This document shows, in pieces, positions 1 to 12,296 of a DNA stretch of 64,000 nucleotides. Position 1 is the stretch's first letter, and each line of letters starts with the position of its first letter. The translations under genes and the position numbers were made by a program. Origin of the DNA: Tricholoma matsutake (Eukaryota > Basidiomycota > Agaricomycetes > Agaricales > Tricholomataceae); contig AP026543.1 in assembly GCA_026075535.2 (NCBI GenBank), positions 2,790,001-2,854,000 of the forward strand, written 5' to 3'. Under the pieces are notes generated by a model that was not told the origin of the DNA, searched no databases, and saw only the letters and a list, made by a program, of their open reading frames with translations.

Positions 1-1542
1 TCTCAACTTCAACAAAGATGCCATTTCAGCAGCAGTCGGTAGGTGTGAAAAGAAGAGATGTGGTCTGATGAATGATACTTGAAGGACTCTAATAACCATG
101 GGATGGTCTGAAACTCAACCGACTTCACTTCCAGAACATGTTGGCCTGCAGCTTGTACCCATCTTACCCACTTCCATCAAAGCACCAAGTGCCTGAAAGC
201 CACTGTCACTGCTAAACATGCAGAAGTACTTGAAAACCAATGCTGCCATCTGCCTTTGCATGCTCAGTCAGATGTCAAACCTGCAAACTTTGTTCCAGAT
301 GAGGTGCATGTAGTCGATAAATCATACTTATTGAACTCCTTCACATCAAAAGAATGGCAGAAGACAATTAATAATGTTTCACACAGCTTTGGTCTGAACA
401 TGGAACAAAGTCATGCTTTCCATATTGTTGTGAATCATGCTTGCAGTCCAGATTCTGATCATCTAAGGATGTATGTCAGTGGAATGGCTGGCACAGGGTA
501 AGTCACAAGTTCTAAAGGCCCTTCTTGAGTTCTTCTCTCTGAAAAAGGAATCTCATTGTATCATCATCATTTCACTGACAGGCACTGCTGCTGCACTCCT
601 GGGTGGTTCAACATATCATTCTGCATTTGGGATCAACACCAATGGCTCGCAAACATCAGATGTTCAGCTTTCACAACTAAAATCAAGGTTAGAAGTGCAA
701 TATGTGTTCCTTGATGAGGTATCTATGTTGTCATGTAGGGACATGTATCTAAATTAGCAAACAGTTAGCACGACTCATGAACAACCTTGACTCACCATTT
801 GGAGGGATGAATATGATCTTTGCTAAAGATTTTGTGCAGCTGCCTCCTGTTATTGGTCAAGAGCATGCTTCACTATACAGTTGTACCATTGGTAGAAATG
901 CCACCTCTTTTTGAGATCAAGAAGTGGCAATTGGAAAGGCCTTGTGGCATCAAGTGACAACCATTGTTATTCTACAAGAGAACATCAGACAGCAAACACA
1001 ATCTGAAGAAGATACCAAGTTCCATGATGCTCTTGTGAACATGCAGTATAAGGCCTGCACACCGGCTGACATTGCATTTCTAAAAACCAGGGTATCCAGT
1101 GATTTCCTGGGGCAGCCATGCATAAATGAAACCCAATTCCAAAATATGTCTATCATTACTGCGCTGAATTCAGTGAAAGATGAAATTAATAAGATAGGAT
1201 GCTTGAGATTTGCAGCTGGGACAGGACAAGAATTGGCCCATTTCTATTCATCAGATACAGTGCCTTCTGAAGATACCAGGTCAAATGCTATGCAAGTTGG
1301 TCATTGACAAACTGGTAGGAAGTGTATATCCAAGCACAGTAAGATACCAACAAATGTACAGAGCATGATTTGGGAACAACCATATTGCACAAATACAAAA
1401 CTCATTCCCCCCAAACTTTTACTATGCATCGGTATGCCAGTGATGATACAGAACAATGCCGCCACTGAGTTATGCATCACAAAAGGACAGGAGGCATTTG
1501 TGTGGTTGTTGAATTCCTCATGCAATGAAGAGGGGAAGCAGA
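1..1542 (+). pseudogene. Pif1-like helicase relic, N-terminal and motor part
   Basis: Decayed coding region for a Pif1-type superfamily 1 DNA helicase. Readable stretches are in more than one frame: a Walker A segment (YVSGMAGTGKS) across the frame break near 490-505, a TGTAAALLGGSTYHSAFG segment (motif Ia region) near 580-640, a Walker B-like LDEVSM near 710-730, a QLPPV segment near 838-855, and the C-terminal ATELCITKGQEAFV signature near 1455-1500. At least two frameshifts and an in-frame stop (near 755) break it. Such proteins are common in Agaricomycetes, often as parts of Helitron-type elements. No Rep (HUH) domain is visible here, so Helitron origin is only inferred. The same reading continues at 1868-1974 and 8615-10129 after two later insertions. 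Confidence 0.8.
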
Positions 1543-1867
1543 TAGGGAACTGCATGGGTTTTACCTGCGGGTTTCCCATGCTCTTATTTCCTAATTTATT
1601 CAATGAGTTTTGCATAAAAACTCATGAAAAAATGATTTTCTGATAGCTATTCAATGGATGCTTGTGATGCAAGGGACAAAATAATTTATTTTCAACCTTG
1701 TCACATGACAAATGTCTCCCAAGTATTGTTTTATGTGTTAGATCACAAAGAGCCAACAAAAAGCTTTCAGAAAATCTTTTTTTCATGATTTTTCATGCAA
1801 AACTCATTGAATAAATTAGGAAATAAAAGCATGGGAAACCCATGGGTAAAACCCATGCAGTTCCCTA
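1543..1867. mobile_element. hAT-type foldback MITE with 8-bp target duplication
   Basis: A 325-bp element made of two inverted arms of about 110 bp (1543-1652 and 1758-1867) around a loop of about 105 bp. The ends read TAGGGAACTGCATGGG and its reverse complement. It is flanked by an 8-bp direct repeat GAAGCAGA (1535-1542 and 1868-1875). TAGGG-type ends with 8-bp duplications are typical of the hAT superfamily. It has no coding capacity, so it would need a transposase supplied in trans. It interrupts the Pif1 relic; helicase-like sequence resumes directly after it. Confidence 0.85.
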
Positions 1868-1974
1868 GAAGCAGATGTTAGAAACACTTTTTGTTGAACT
1901 AATAGATTGACAAAGCCGAGTGTATCCACCTCCTGTCAGCTACCAGATGATATGACAATAACTGTCTTCCATAC
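1868..1974 (+). pseudogene. Pif1-like helicase relic, middle piece
   Basis: A 107-bp stretch between the MITE and the family-A gypsy element. It translates to a segment resembling LETLFVELI...VYPPPVSY, as found between the ATELCITKG block and the last motor motifs of basidiomycete Pif1-like proteins. It ends at CATAC (1970-1974), which is the target-site duplication of the gypsy insertion. Confidence 0.65.
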
Positions 1975-2375
1975 TGTTAGGGCGACACCCACTATCTGCT
2001 AGCTAAGACCATGCAGGTTCTCTCTACAAGAAGGGGGCGGGATCCGCGCTTGTGATGGGGAATTGATGGTTTTGATGCGAGGGGTTATTAATAGATGAGT
2101 TTGTTGAGATAGGCCTTTCACACCAAAAACATAGGTGGAATACCCAAGAGAACACAACTAGGGTCCCCTAGGCATATATTTAGGGTTTATATACTATGTT
2201 ACATATATTGTACATTGTTGTTACCAACACACTCATACATGCGCATACATTTTGATGCGTGCAAAATAAAATTCTCACACTATCAAAATGTAGCGTCATT
2301 TGGCATCATGTAGTGTAATTCAACATAATAAAATAAAAATGAAAGTTTATTAGGTAATGGGGTGATTTCCTAACA
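1975..2375 (-). repeat. family A 3' LTR
   Basis: 401 bp with TG...CA ends; the 3' LTR of the minus-strand element. It differs from the 5' LTR at roughly twenty positions. All differences I noted are transitions, many of them CpG versus TpG/CpA. Confidence 0.95.
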
Positions 2376-2539
2376 TTACCCCCCTTTTATGCCTCGACTT
2401 CCAGGCGAGAAAGTATTATGTTTGTCCCCTCTGTGAAATTTTGGTAAGGCCGGAATTTCATCCCCTCATACACCATTCTCGCAATGCGACGTGGAGCATT
2501 CGGATTACGTTTAAAGAATTGGGCAACCGCATTACGTGC

Positions 2540-5500
2540 TCACTTACAATTCTCTTTGGGTTCCCATGAATTATTTTCATCAGTATAGTTTTTCCACTTT
2601 ATTAAGAACTCCAATTTGTTCCGTTGAAGATGTGAGTCTAGAATTTCTTCAACTATGTATTCTGGAGCACCTTCTACTATTATCAGAGATTGCGGAGTAG
2701 TTTGTTGGCCAGGAATAGTGGGCGGACGGTAAGGGCATAGGCGGGATACATTAATCTTGGGATCAATCTTAAATGATTGGGGTAATTTTAGCACTACCGC
2801 ATTAGGCGAGATCACTTTAGAGATCGCATATGGGCCAACTTGTTTCTCTGTAAGTTTCTTCGAAGGTCATGGAATATTCAGGTCCTTGGTACTTAGCCAT
2901 ACCAAGTCACCAACTTTGTACTCTGGAGTGCGTGCTCGAGTACGATCTGCATGTCGCATCATGTCATCACATGCTTTCTTCAATGCCGCCTCTGCTTCCT
3001 CTTGTACCTTTTGCATCTTAGATACAAAATCTTCTACTGACTGTACTTTGACTTCCCTTCTGGGTTCTACTCCCATGCGAGGATGATATCCATAATTTGC
3101 GAAAAAGGGTGACATACGAGTAGCCGAATGGAATTTGTTATTGTGGGAAAATTCAGCAATTGCCAACCATTCGGGCCAGTCAGTTTGTCAGTAATTGACA
3201 AACATACGTAGGTACTGCTCCAACTCCTGATTCATTCTCTCTGTCTGCCCATCAGTCTGTGGGTGATATGCCGTAGATAATTTAGTTTGAATTCCCAATA
3301 TGTTGTTTAGTTCTCGCATAAATGCGGAAGCAAATTGTGGTCCGCGATCGGAGATAATGGTATCGGGTAACCCATGTAACCGCCATACCTGATTTAGATA
3401 GAGGCGCGCCAAGCCCAATGATGAGGTTTCTGTAGTAGTAGGAATAATATGGACCTCTTTTGTAAAGCAGTCGCATACTACAAATATTGCATCATACCCT
3501 TGAGCCTCAGGTAATCCGGTAATAAAATCCACAGATATATCTCGCCATGGTGCTTTAGGTATAGGGTTCGGCATTAATTTTCCTGCAGGTTTCTCTGGAA
3601 ATTTCTTCCCCCTCATGCACATATCACATCCATCCACATACCCCAACACATACTTCAAAATTCCGGGCCACCAATAATTTCTCATTACTAATTCCAACAT
3701 CTTCCATCTTCCTGGGTGTCCGGCAATCGGCATATTGTGATGTAACCGGATGATCTCCCTTCGTAAATCCTGATCCTTCAGTACATACACTTTTCCTTGA
3801 AACAACACCAACCCTTGTTCCTCAGCCCATTTGTCTCCTTTGATATTACCTTTCTTCTCTCCCTTCAGAGCTTTCACAGCTTCCACTACTTCATCGTCCA
3901 TTTCCAAACATTGTCTAATTTTAGACAACATTTCCATTTCTGAGCTATCTATTAATAGATGCCCTTGATGCATAGCACAAATGCAAAAGTATTTGGGTTT
4001 GAGTAAGGTAACATTTTTATTGTCCTCCTCCACCCCCCTTTTATGATCAATACATCTGGATAATGCATCTGCTTTCCTCATTAAGCTTCCTGCTTTATGG
4101 ACCAAGTGAAAGTTGAAACGCGATAGGAATAGTGCCCAATGCGCTTGCCGGTGATTAAGCTTTTTAGCGGACATGAAGTATTGCAGATTTTGATGATCCG
4201 TCCAGATCTCAATCTGATGCTATAAGGGCAACCTAAGCCTCTAGCAAAGGGAAATCCGAAGTTAAAATTATGCTACATAATACAGGGATTGGGGGTGCAC
4301 CTAGCAAAGGGAAATCCGAAGAGAAAACTCTAAGGATCCCCTTGCTGATGCCCAGTATATGTGAAGATGACAAAAATCAAATATAACCTAAAAATAGAAA
4401 AAGGCGGAGATAGGCGGATCAAGGCCGCCGAATGACATCATACCAAGGGGTATGTGTCGGAAGGGGTACTCCGCCTCTAAATATAAAAGTGTCAACATGT
4501 ACAAACATGATAGCAAGGGAAAATTAGTAATAAAATCCGGAAAAATCATAGAAAATGAAGAATAGAAGGAAATGAGGTGGGGAAAAATATAGGACAAACA
4601 TAAAAAATAGGAAAAACACACAGGGCACCCCCCTAGTCCCCTTACAGATGCGTACATCCCTCCAAATAATGCCTCCACGCCTCCAATGCTTGTATTATCC
4701 CCAACATCTCTTTGTCATGCACATCATAATTCCTCTCCACATCATTCAACCCTTTTGACAAGTATGCACAAGGATGCCATTTGTCATCTTCACACAACAT
4801 TGATAATACTGCTCCAGTAGCAAAATCGGATGCATCGGATTCCACTCGCAAAGGGCGTGTGAAATCTACTGGGGCTAATATTGGTCCCTCCACAAACTTC
4901 CTCTTCAACTCCTCAAACGCTGTCTGCTGCTGCTCTCCCCATCTCCATACTACTCCCTTTCATGTAAGGTTATGTAAGGGTGTGGCAATTTTAGAAAAAT
5001 TGTGCACAAAGCAACAATAATAATTTGCGAGTCCCAAGAAGGCTTGAACCTCCTTGACATGGGTGGGCGCAGGCCAATCTGTGATCGCCTGTACCTTGAT
5101 CGGATCCATTTTGATCCCGTCAGGGCCGATCAATAATCCTAGGAACTCGATCTCGCTTGCCCCAAACACACACTTCTCTGGTTTCAAAAATAGATCATTC
5201 TCCGCCAACCTCCGTAACACCTCCTGCACTATCGCCTCATGATTCTCTTCATCCTCCGTGAATATCAGAATGTCGTCAATAAATATTATTACCATGCCTT
5301 TGTCTATTACATCCTTGAAAATGTCATTCATCATATTTTGAAAGGTCAGGGGACTATTAGTCATCCCAAAAAACATGACAAGTGGCTCGAAGGATCCTTG
5401 ACGCGTGGCAAATGCAGCCTTCCACTCATCTCCTTTCTTTATTCGTACATTGTTGTATCCCCATCGTAAATCCAATTTTGTAAAGACCTTGGCTTTTCCC

Positions 5501-6632
5501 ACCTTGTCAATTATTTCTGAAATCAATGGCAGGGGGTACGTGTCCACTCATTCAGATACCTATAATCTGTACACATCCTCTTCCTTTGGTCTTTCTTTGG
5601 CACGAAGAATATTGGTGACGTCTGCAGTGATTTTGAAGGTCATATGTATCCTTTGTGCAATTGCTCCTTCAGGAACGCATCCACTTCTTCTTGTTCCATT
5701 GGAGATAATGGATATACCTTCGACTTCTTCAGCACAAACCCTGGCTTCATCTCAATCGCATGATCCCATGGCTTTCACACTGGCATTCACTCAGACTCCT
5801 TCTTTTGGAACACTGACAAATGTTCATGATACACTTTTGGCACCCATTCCTCCACTGGCTTCTCCACCTTCACGATATTCTTGTCCCACGACTGTCCTCC
5901 ACAAACTGCTCTAAAGGTTTGCTTCTGCTCTTCTTTCTCGATCATGATCGGAACTTCCCCATTTGGCATTTCCTCATCCTCCACTTCCTCCATCATAACA
6001 GAATACTTTCTTGGACGTTCTTTCTCTTTCTTTTTCCTTTTTTCTTTCTTCATCTTCCTCCCATACACATTACATTCCTTAGGACAATGAGTCATTTGTA
6101 CTTTCCCAGTTTTCCAATCAATTTCAGGATTATGCTTCCATAACCATGGACATCCTATTATTAGATTGGTTTTCCCAAGATTGCACACTTCGAATAGGGC
6201 TCACTCCTGATGCTCCTGATACTTTAGTACCATAGTCACCTCCTCCTTGATAGTTCCTCCACGATTGACTGTTCTGTCAATATTGTACACCATTATAGGT
6301 TGCACCAGCTTGCGTGTGTTAATACCGTTTCCGGTAATTAAGGATCAATTAATAAATAATCCTGTAGCACCACTGTCAAGCAATGCTTCCACATCAATAG
6401 CTGCATGCATGTCCACTGTCTTCAGTCCCACAGTCAAGGTGATTTCAGGTTCTATTTGCGCAGAGTGAATAAAGAATTTAGGGGTTTTCGGAAATGACAT
6501 GTGACAATTTTCTTTGTTGCATGATTCGCAACAGTTGTACTCCTCCTCGATTTCCTTTTCTGATTTACTCTGGGTTTCCTCGGATACTAATACATTGTAA
6601 CGATTCTGGGTCACCAATGGGGAAACCTTCAC
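2540..6632 (-). pseudogene. family A pol (protease, RT, RNase H, integrase, chromodomain), broken
   Basis: Read from high to low coordinates. A retroviral-type aspartic protease has the DSGATGLFIN active-site loop (about 6350-6380). The RT (4960-5547 and flanks) has LDLRWGYNNV and an intact FIDDILIF catalytic box. RNase H has VESDASDFATGAVLS (about 4820-4865). After the solo-LTR interruption come the rest of RNase H, the integrase zinc site with paired H and C residues, and the integrase core with SVDFITGLP, ISDRGPQF and QTERMNQELE (DDE residues; 3188-4174). A chromodomain follows at 2540-2700 (EYIVEEILDSHL...WKNYTDENNSWEP). Several stop codons and frame shifts separate the pieces. This is the domain order of chromoviruses. 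Confidence 0.9.
4221..4646 (-). mobile_element. solo LTR, family B, nested in element A
   Basis: 426-bp solo LTR nearly identical to the LTRs of the gypsy element at 28791-34836. On the minus strand it begins TGTAAGGGG and ends CCCTTATA. It is flanked by the 5-bp duplication GATGC (4216-4220, 4647-4651) and sits inside the RNase H part of element A, so it arrived after element A. Confidence 0.95.
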
Positions 6633-6699
6633 TGGGACTCTTCCACAAAATTCTTCTGCCTGCCTTCCTCCGGCTTCACTTCCTTGATTGTAGCTTCCC

Positions 6700-7726
6700 T
6701 AATCTTTCTTTTCTGCCTACAATTCCTAGAAATGTGTCCTAACTGCCCACAGTTAAAACATTTAAGTGGGGCTCATCTTCCTGCTTGATCAACCTCCATT
6801 GCCTCTGCTGGTGCTGCTGACTCCATAACTATAGGTGTCACTGCCATGGCCGGTGGCTGTGCCCTCGGAGCTTGCACCTGAGGCGCCTTTCCTTTCTCAG
6901 ACTTTCCTCCTGATGACTTTCCAAATTTACTACTTCCATACATCAACTTTGACTCCGCCTGTTCCTGCTGATATTGCCGGTCAAGGTGCATTGCCCAATT
7001 ATACCACTCATCCAACTTCTCTGGCATAGAAGGTAGTCAGTAGATAGACTTGAATAAAGAGGGATTTAATCCTGCTTTCAAAAACTCTACCAATGTGGCT
7101 TCTCCCATGTCCGTTTGCGAAGCTTCTGCTTTGAACTGCAAAATAAATTCATCCGCCATTAGGGAACCTTGGCGCATGGTCTTTAATTTAGCATTGGCTG
7201 TTGCCTTTGGATTAGGGTCTCCAAACTGTGCCTCCAATCTCTCCAGAAATTCCTTGAAGGTTGCAAAAGGTTTATTTCCCATGGCAATTTGATTAATAGC
7301 CTCATTTCTCCAGAACTGTGCTTTCCCCCCCTGAATATATGAGAGAGCAAACATAATCCTAGACTCGGCTGCACGAAACTCGGGCTTCCTCCCATGGATG
7401 TACAATACTATAGAGCTGATGAAGGATTTTGTATTCTCCATGGTACCGTCAAAGATTTGCAGGGGTGCATACTTAGGTAAGCGCGCTTTTCCATTTCTGG
7501 ATTTCTCCACCGTCTCATCCTCCTGTGATATCCACTCCACCATCTCCTCCATCTCATCATCTCTTTCTCCTATCATCTCTGGCTGTACTTCCACTTGTCT
7601 GGGCTGTGATGCTGCCAATACTGACACTAATTGCAACATTTGCACTGTGAGCGCATCAATTTTTGCCTCTAGTGCTGGTATGGGAACAGGATTAGGACCG
7701 GGATTAGAAGTTGAAGGTTCGGACAT
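6700..7726 (-). pseudogene. family A gag, broken by stops
   Basis: The N-terminal 229 codons (7726-7037) are open and hold a typical retrotransposon gag domain (YAPLQIFDGT, AQFWRNEAI, GLNPSLFKSIY). A TGA stop follows; the frame resumes (MPEKLDEWYNWAM..., 7027-6773) with a basic, proline-rich linker, stops again, and then shows a zinc knuckle CFNCGQLGHISRNC near 6720-6765. Gag would form the cytoplasmic particle and bind RNA through the knuckle. The stops make the copy nonfunctional. Confidence 0.85.
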
Positions 7727-8200
7727 AATTGTAAAATCTGTGATGAATCACTTCTTCAACAAATTCAAATTTTTTTCTTTGAGACCTCTCCAAACATTTA
7801 CAGGTCACGTGATAAGGTTTGTCGAGGTTCGTCAATGGTTCGTCGTTCGTCGGGCGCCTATTTTGACACTTCGGATCAATAACCCTTCCAACAGTGCCTG
7901 ATCTTGGAGATAACACTGAATTTGGCTTGTAACTAAAATAGTCATCCGAATAGAGTGATGTAAATCATAACTAAACCAGATCCGATCAGTTGTCTGGTTG
8001 CAGCTGTCCTAATGACGAGCGCTGCCTCTCGATCACTGGCAGTCGCAATGTAAGGCGAGGCCTGGCATCGGCTTACAAAAGAAAAGGTAGATTACGTATA
8101 TACAAGTACTTCTGGCTCATGCTGAAAGGATGAGTAATTGGATGTGGCACGGTGAAACAATGATGTATGCGCAAGTAAGAGAAGGTGCACTGATATGGGA

Positions 8201-8211
8201 AGTTGTGTTCT
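8201..8211 (-). promoter_or_regulatory. primer-binding site, likely self-priming (family A)
   Basis: On the element strand, AGAACACAACT lies two bases downstream of the 5' LTR. It is the exact complement of the 11-mer AGTTGTGTTCT inside the same LTR (complement of 8388-8398). Tf1/sushi-type elements prime reverse transcription with the 5' end of their own RNA by such an 11-nt match. The same arrangement is visible in the second A element at 63881-63891. Confidence 0.65.
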
Positions 8212-8213
8212 TC

Positions 8214-8614
8214 TGTTAGGGCGACACCCACTATCTGCTAGCTAAGACCGTGCGGGTTCTCTCTACAAGAAGGGGGCGGGATCCACGCTCATGATGGGGA
8301 ATTGATGGTTTTGATGCGAGGGGTTATTAATAGATGAGTTTGTTGAGATAGGCCTTTCACACCAAAAACATAGGTGGAATACCTAAGAGAACACAACTAG
8401 GGTCCCCTAGGCATATATTTAGGGTTTACATACTATGTTACATATATTGTACATTGTTGTTACCAATGCACTCGTACATGCACATACATTTTGATGTGTG
8501 CAAAATAAAATTCTCACGCTATCAAAATGTAGCGTCATTTGGCGTCATGTAGCGTAATTTGACATAATGAAATAAAAATGAAAGTTTATTAGGTAATGGG
8601 GTGGTTTCCTAACA
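8214..8614 (-). repeat. family A 5' LTR
   Basis: 401 bp, the promoter-bearing LTR of the minus-strand element A, followed on the right by the target duplication CATAC (8615-8619). It retains more CpG sites than the 3' LTR. Confidence 0.95.
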
Positions 8615-10129
8615 CATACCCAGGTGGAAGCAATTCCCAACTTTGCAATGCATCACAAGAGAAAATAAGGCCTTACAATGTGGTGGACTTGATGTATAGC
8701 GATCATGCCATCACAGTGTTAAGGAGTGCTACTGCATCCAGAACATTGATCTTATTGAGCTTCCATCCATCCAAGATTACTTGTGGAGCATCAGGGGCTC
8801 TGCACCAGAAATTTCAGGAACTGGAGTTGTTGGACAACATAACAATGTTGCAATTTATGGGGAAGCTTCCGAGGAAGGTCACAATGGCAGATCAAAGATG
8901 TCAATTAATAGTGTTGTTCTGAGAACACAAAGGCATGAATTACATACCTTCAACCATGCACAAGGCCATAAGATGGAGCAAAAATGATCCATTCCTTGAG
9001 TGGGATCACTTGGATAGAAAATGGTCTATTGTCAACAAGAGGGGATGTAAACAAGCTGCAACAACCAAACCTGACATGGACGGTAGTATACCTAGTCCAA
9101 AGAAAATTGTCTTGGACACTCTGAGAAACAAGCACATGATACCAAAAGAGAATACACCAAAGAAGAGAAAGAGATCAGAAATGTTCTGTGACGACCTGCA
9201 AAAGTTGGATGATTAAGCTACAGGGTACCTTGGCAGATGAGGTGGAGCTACATTCAGTAAACATAGTACCTGTGGGTACACAATGGCAGAACAACAGTTG
9301 TGCCTATGATGCTGCCCTGACCATACTGCTCAACATTTGGTGGGAGGATCCTGAGTCCATTCAGGCAAATTAGCAAGAAATACAGTCGGTGCAGTTGAAT
9401 GAGTCATTAAGCGCATTTCAGTCACATGAAAGCATACCTGGAGAACCTTCAGCACAGTGATACATGCTGGAGCAGATCAGGGAATATCTGAGGCATCATT
9501 TGACAAGGATATCTGACAGCTTTACATTCAGTAAATATGCAAGTGTGCACTTGCTGTTGGATTGTCTTTTAATGTCTGACAATCACATGATGTTTTCTCA
9601 GTGATTCTGCCCTGATGGACATCTCGTCAACAAGTGGGAGTCATATAGGTCCTCTTGTTACTTTGTGTTGTTGAGAGCTGGGTGTGGACTACAACAATGC
9701 ATGGATGATATAATGGATCCTTTGTCAGAGGTATGTCCAAGATGTGATGTCAGCTTGTGGTGGAGGTTCACACTTATGCATCATCCCCCACTAGTTGCCA
9801 TTGAGTTAGGCAAGGATACCTCACTGATAAATGAACTCAAGCTTACTTCTCAAGATGTTCACCAAAAATACCACTTAAGGGGAGTCATATACTTCATGGT
9901 GAACCATTTTACTGTGTGATTGATCACAAGTTTGGGCATGATGTGGTATCACAATGGAATATTTACAGGTCAATCATTGGTCTATGAAAGCACAAAAGCT
10001 GAAAATATACCGAGTAAAAATGTGATTGTGGGAATTTACCTCTGTCCCCCTGAACAGAACTCGGATATGCCACAGCAGTGGCCCACTAGCACAAGTTCAG
10101 CCTTCTCCACAGATCTACAAAACTGCTAA
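8615..10129 (+). pseudogene. Pif1-like helicase C-terminus with cysteine-peptidase-like domain, decayed
   Basis: Continues the helicase of 1-1974 after the gypsy insertion. Frames resemble the last Pif1 motifs (KIRPYNVVDL near 8660-8690; KITCGASGALHQKFQELELLD near 8775-8835). They are followed by a linker with a basic KKRKRS cluster (about 9160-9175) and then a peptidase-like part: GTQWQNNSCAYDAALTILLNIW (candidate catalytic Cys, about 9275-9340) and GVIYFMVNHFTV...WYHNG (candidate His, about 9880-9960). A USP/UCH-like C19 peptidase fused behind Pif1 is a recurring arrangement in basidiomycete elements, recalled rather than searched. Several stops are present. Confidence 0.7.
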
Positions 10130-12097
10130 ATTCAACAGGTTTAGCAAAGGCACAAATTTCTCACCCCAGAATAATGTGCTCTATATCTAGTGTGTCACCA
10201 GATTATTGGCCTAGTTGAGAGAGTGATAAATTTGAATGTTATATGAAATGTCTATGCTGACCTCATCTAGTACACTGGCAAAATGCATTGAATGAGATTT
10301 GGAACTATTGGCAACAGGGTTTCTCATGAATGAATTGAAAACCTGGTCTGAGTTCTGATAATTCTCCACTGATATTGTAATGCCTGCATCAAAGGGTTGA
10401 GTTGGAGGACTCCGTGCATTGAGCCTGTCACAATTCACAGTCAGCATCTGAGGTTAGTAAGCTGACTGAATTATTCACATGGCCACTTGAGTACATAAAT
10501 GAGTCACTTTTCTAACCCAGAAGATAATCACCCACCTATGGAGATGACATGAAGTTTTGAGCCAAAATGGAGAAATGGAACCCTGATGAAAATGCAACAT
10601 GAGAATCTTGCCAGACCATCTTGTGTAGGAGAACATGCACCAGTACAGAGCATGGGGCTGTATTTCATACACAATAAAGTAAGCAATTGAATTGAGGATC
10701 ACAAGCAAGCCTCTTGTAACAAGAAATAGGTGCAGCTGGTGAAGTATTTTTTGTGTTCTGTTTTCCATGTCAAGAAGAGTTCCAGTGCAGAAAGAAAACA
10801 GAATATCACCTTTTAATGCTGGTATGTGTACTAGACAGTTTCATAAGGAGAATGACTGTGACAGTTGTGACAGCAACAACAGTGAATGAAAGAGTAATCC
10901 CTCCAGATAACTGGAGGTTTGCTTGTCACTGGAAATCTGAGAATGTGCAAATAGCCAAACCCTTGTCTGAGAACTTGCAAGGTTACGAAAGTAAGGATCC
11001 TTCCAGAAAACACGACATGTCACTGTCTACCCATTAGACACAATTTTCCAGGGGAAAAGTGTCCACTCACATATGAAGAAGACTGCAGGTTATATTGAGG
11101 CACAGCATCAGTGTTAGGCATAACAAACAGCCTGAGGACAGGAATGCCCACCAAAGCTGACTGTTGCAGAGAGGCCCTATCACATACTGAGAGACATATA
11201 TTGCATGGTATGACTGTGCTTACAGAAATTACTGCAGCCCACCATGAGCTTTTATCAACTGAGGTGGTGAAATATATGGGAACATTAATTAAAGCAAATA
11301 AGCTCTGTTTACAAAATCACTTACAGAGATAGATTCGTGAAGCAAAAAATAATTCAGATCTGCATGATTAAAAGATCAATATTTCAACAGGCAAGAGGTG
11401 CCCAAGAAACAAACAAGTAGACAACAATGCCAGTAATAATCATTATTACCAGGCTTGTCCTGATTCAGAAATAACAATCAATCTTGTAATTGTCATTGAA
11501 AAGTAACACATACAATGGAAACATATAAAGTGGGCCAGTATTCCCAAAACTTGACATCTATTCAGCACCAGTGTGAAGCCAGCAAGGAGGGAAGCACATG
11601 TTAAATGAGTTACCAAGTAGTGCCGGAGAAGATAACCACTCAGACATGTGACAGCAAAATCCATCAAGCTACAAACAAAGTCTTGTCAAGTCATTCTGAC
11701 AGTAAGTGCATTTCACCCACAGCAAAACTGCAACCTAGCTCATATGGGTGTCGCTCATCAGGTTGGGGTGCATAAAATACATGACTTACAAGGAGGCGGA
11801 GATGCCACTTGTCATTGTTATTGTTGGCATAGGTCCAGCCTTGGCACATGGTAATGCCCATGAGCCTTGGGTCAGAGTTAAATGAACAAGTTGAACCCAG
11901 CCAAGAGCAACAGTATGCACACATGGTAGATATCAAAATACCTAAAGACAGCCAGCTCTTGTGAGAATTCCAATCCTGTGGATTAAAGCATTACATACCC
12001 CAGTACAATGCATCCATTTGAGAAGTGATATCCATTTAGTCAATGACAGTCGAGGGTATCAAGGACTCGGTTTTATGTATTCCTAAGTCTCCGGTGC
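10130..12097. other. unassigned decayed sequence
   Basis: About 2 kb with only short, unrelated open frames on both strands and very few CpG dinucleotides, like the transposon relics next to it. I recognise no protein, terminal repeat or RNA here. It probably continues the ancient element that carried the Pif1 relic. Confidence 0.5.
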
Positions 12098-12296
12098 TTA
12101 ATTTACTTTACCATCAATCTATCTGTAATTCATCAATCATCATCAGAAAGTTGACTCGGAAGAATTATGTTACATGTATATGGCCAAACTTTATGGGAAT
12201 TTGGAGGTGCTCTTGAGAGTAACAGGGCGATTCAGGGGGCGATTCACCGACGATTCACCTGCGATTTAATTTACTTTACCATCAATCTATCTGTAA
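12098..12296. repeat. 31-bp direct repeat around a 137-bp spacer
   Basis: The same 31 bases (starting TTAATTTACTTTACC) occur at 12098-12128 and 12266-12296. The right end of the spacer contains four degenerate copies of GCGATTCA (about 12227-12266). This could be a local duplication with slippage, or filler sequence from a repaired break. Confidence 0.7.

Larger units (their letters stand above)
1975..8614 (-). mobile_element. Ty3/gypsy chromovirus, family A, full length but decayed
   Basis: A 6640-bp LTR retrotransposon on the minus strand. The two 401-bp LTRs (1975-2375, 8214-8614) start with TGTTAG and end with CTAACA in either orientation. The insertion is flanked by the 5-bp duplication CATAC (1970-1974, 8615-8619). 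In element order it carries gag with a CCHC knuckle, aspartic protease, reverse transcriptase, RNase H, integrase and a chromodomain. Stops and frame breaks occur in gag and pol, and a family-B solo LTR (4221-4646) splits the RNase H region, so this copy is dead. A purine-rich run AAAAGGGGGG (complement of about 2378-2389) lies next to the 3' LTR. Confidence 0.95.

Noticed and set aside
1..10129. A complete Helitron
   Set aside because: Pif1-like motor motifs are present, but no Rep/HUH domain or Helitron terminal hairpin with CTRR end was seen.
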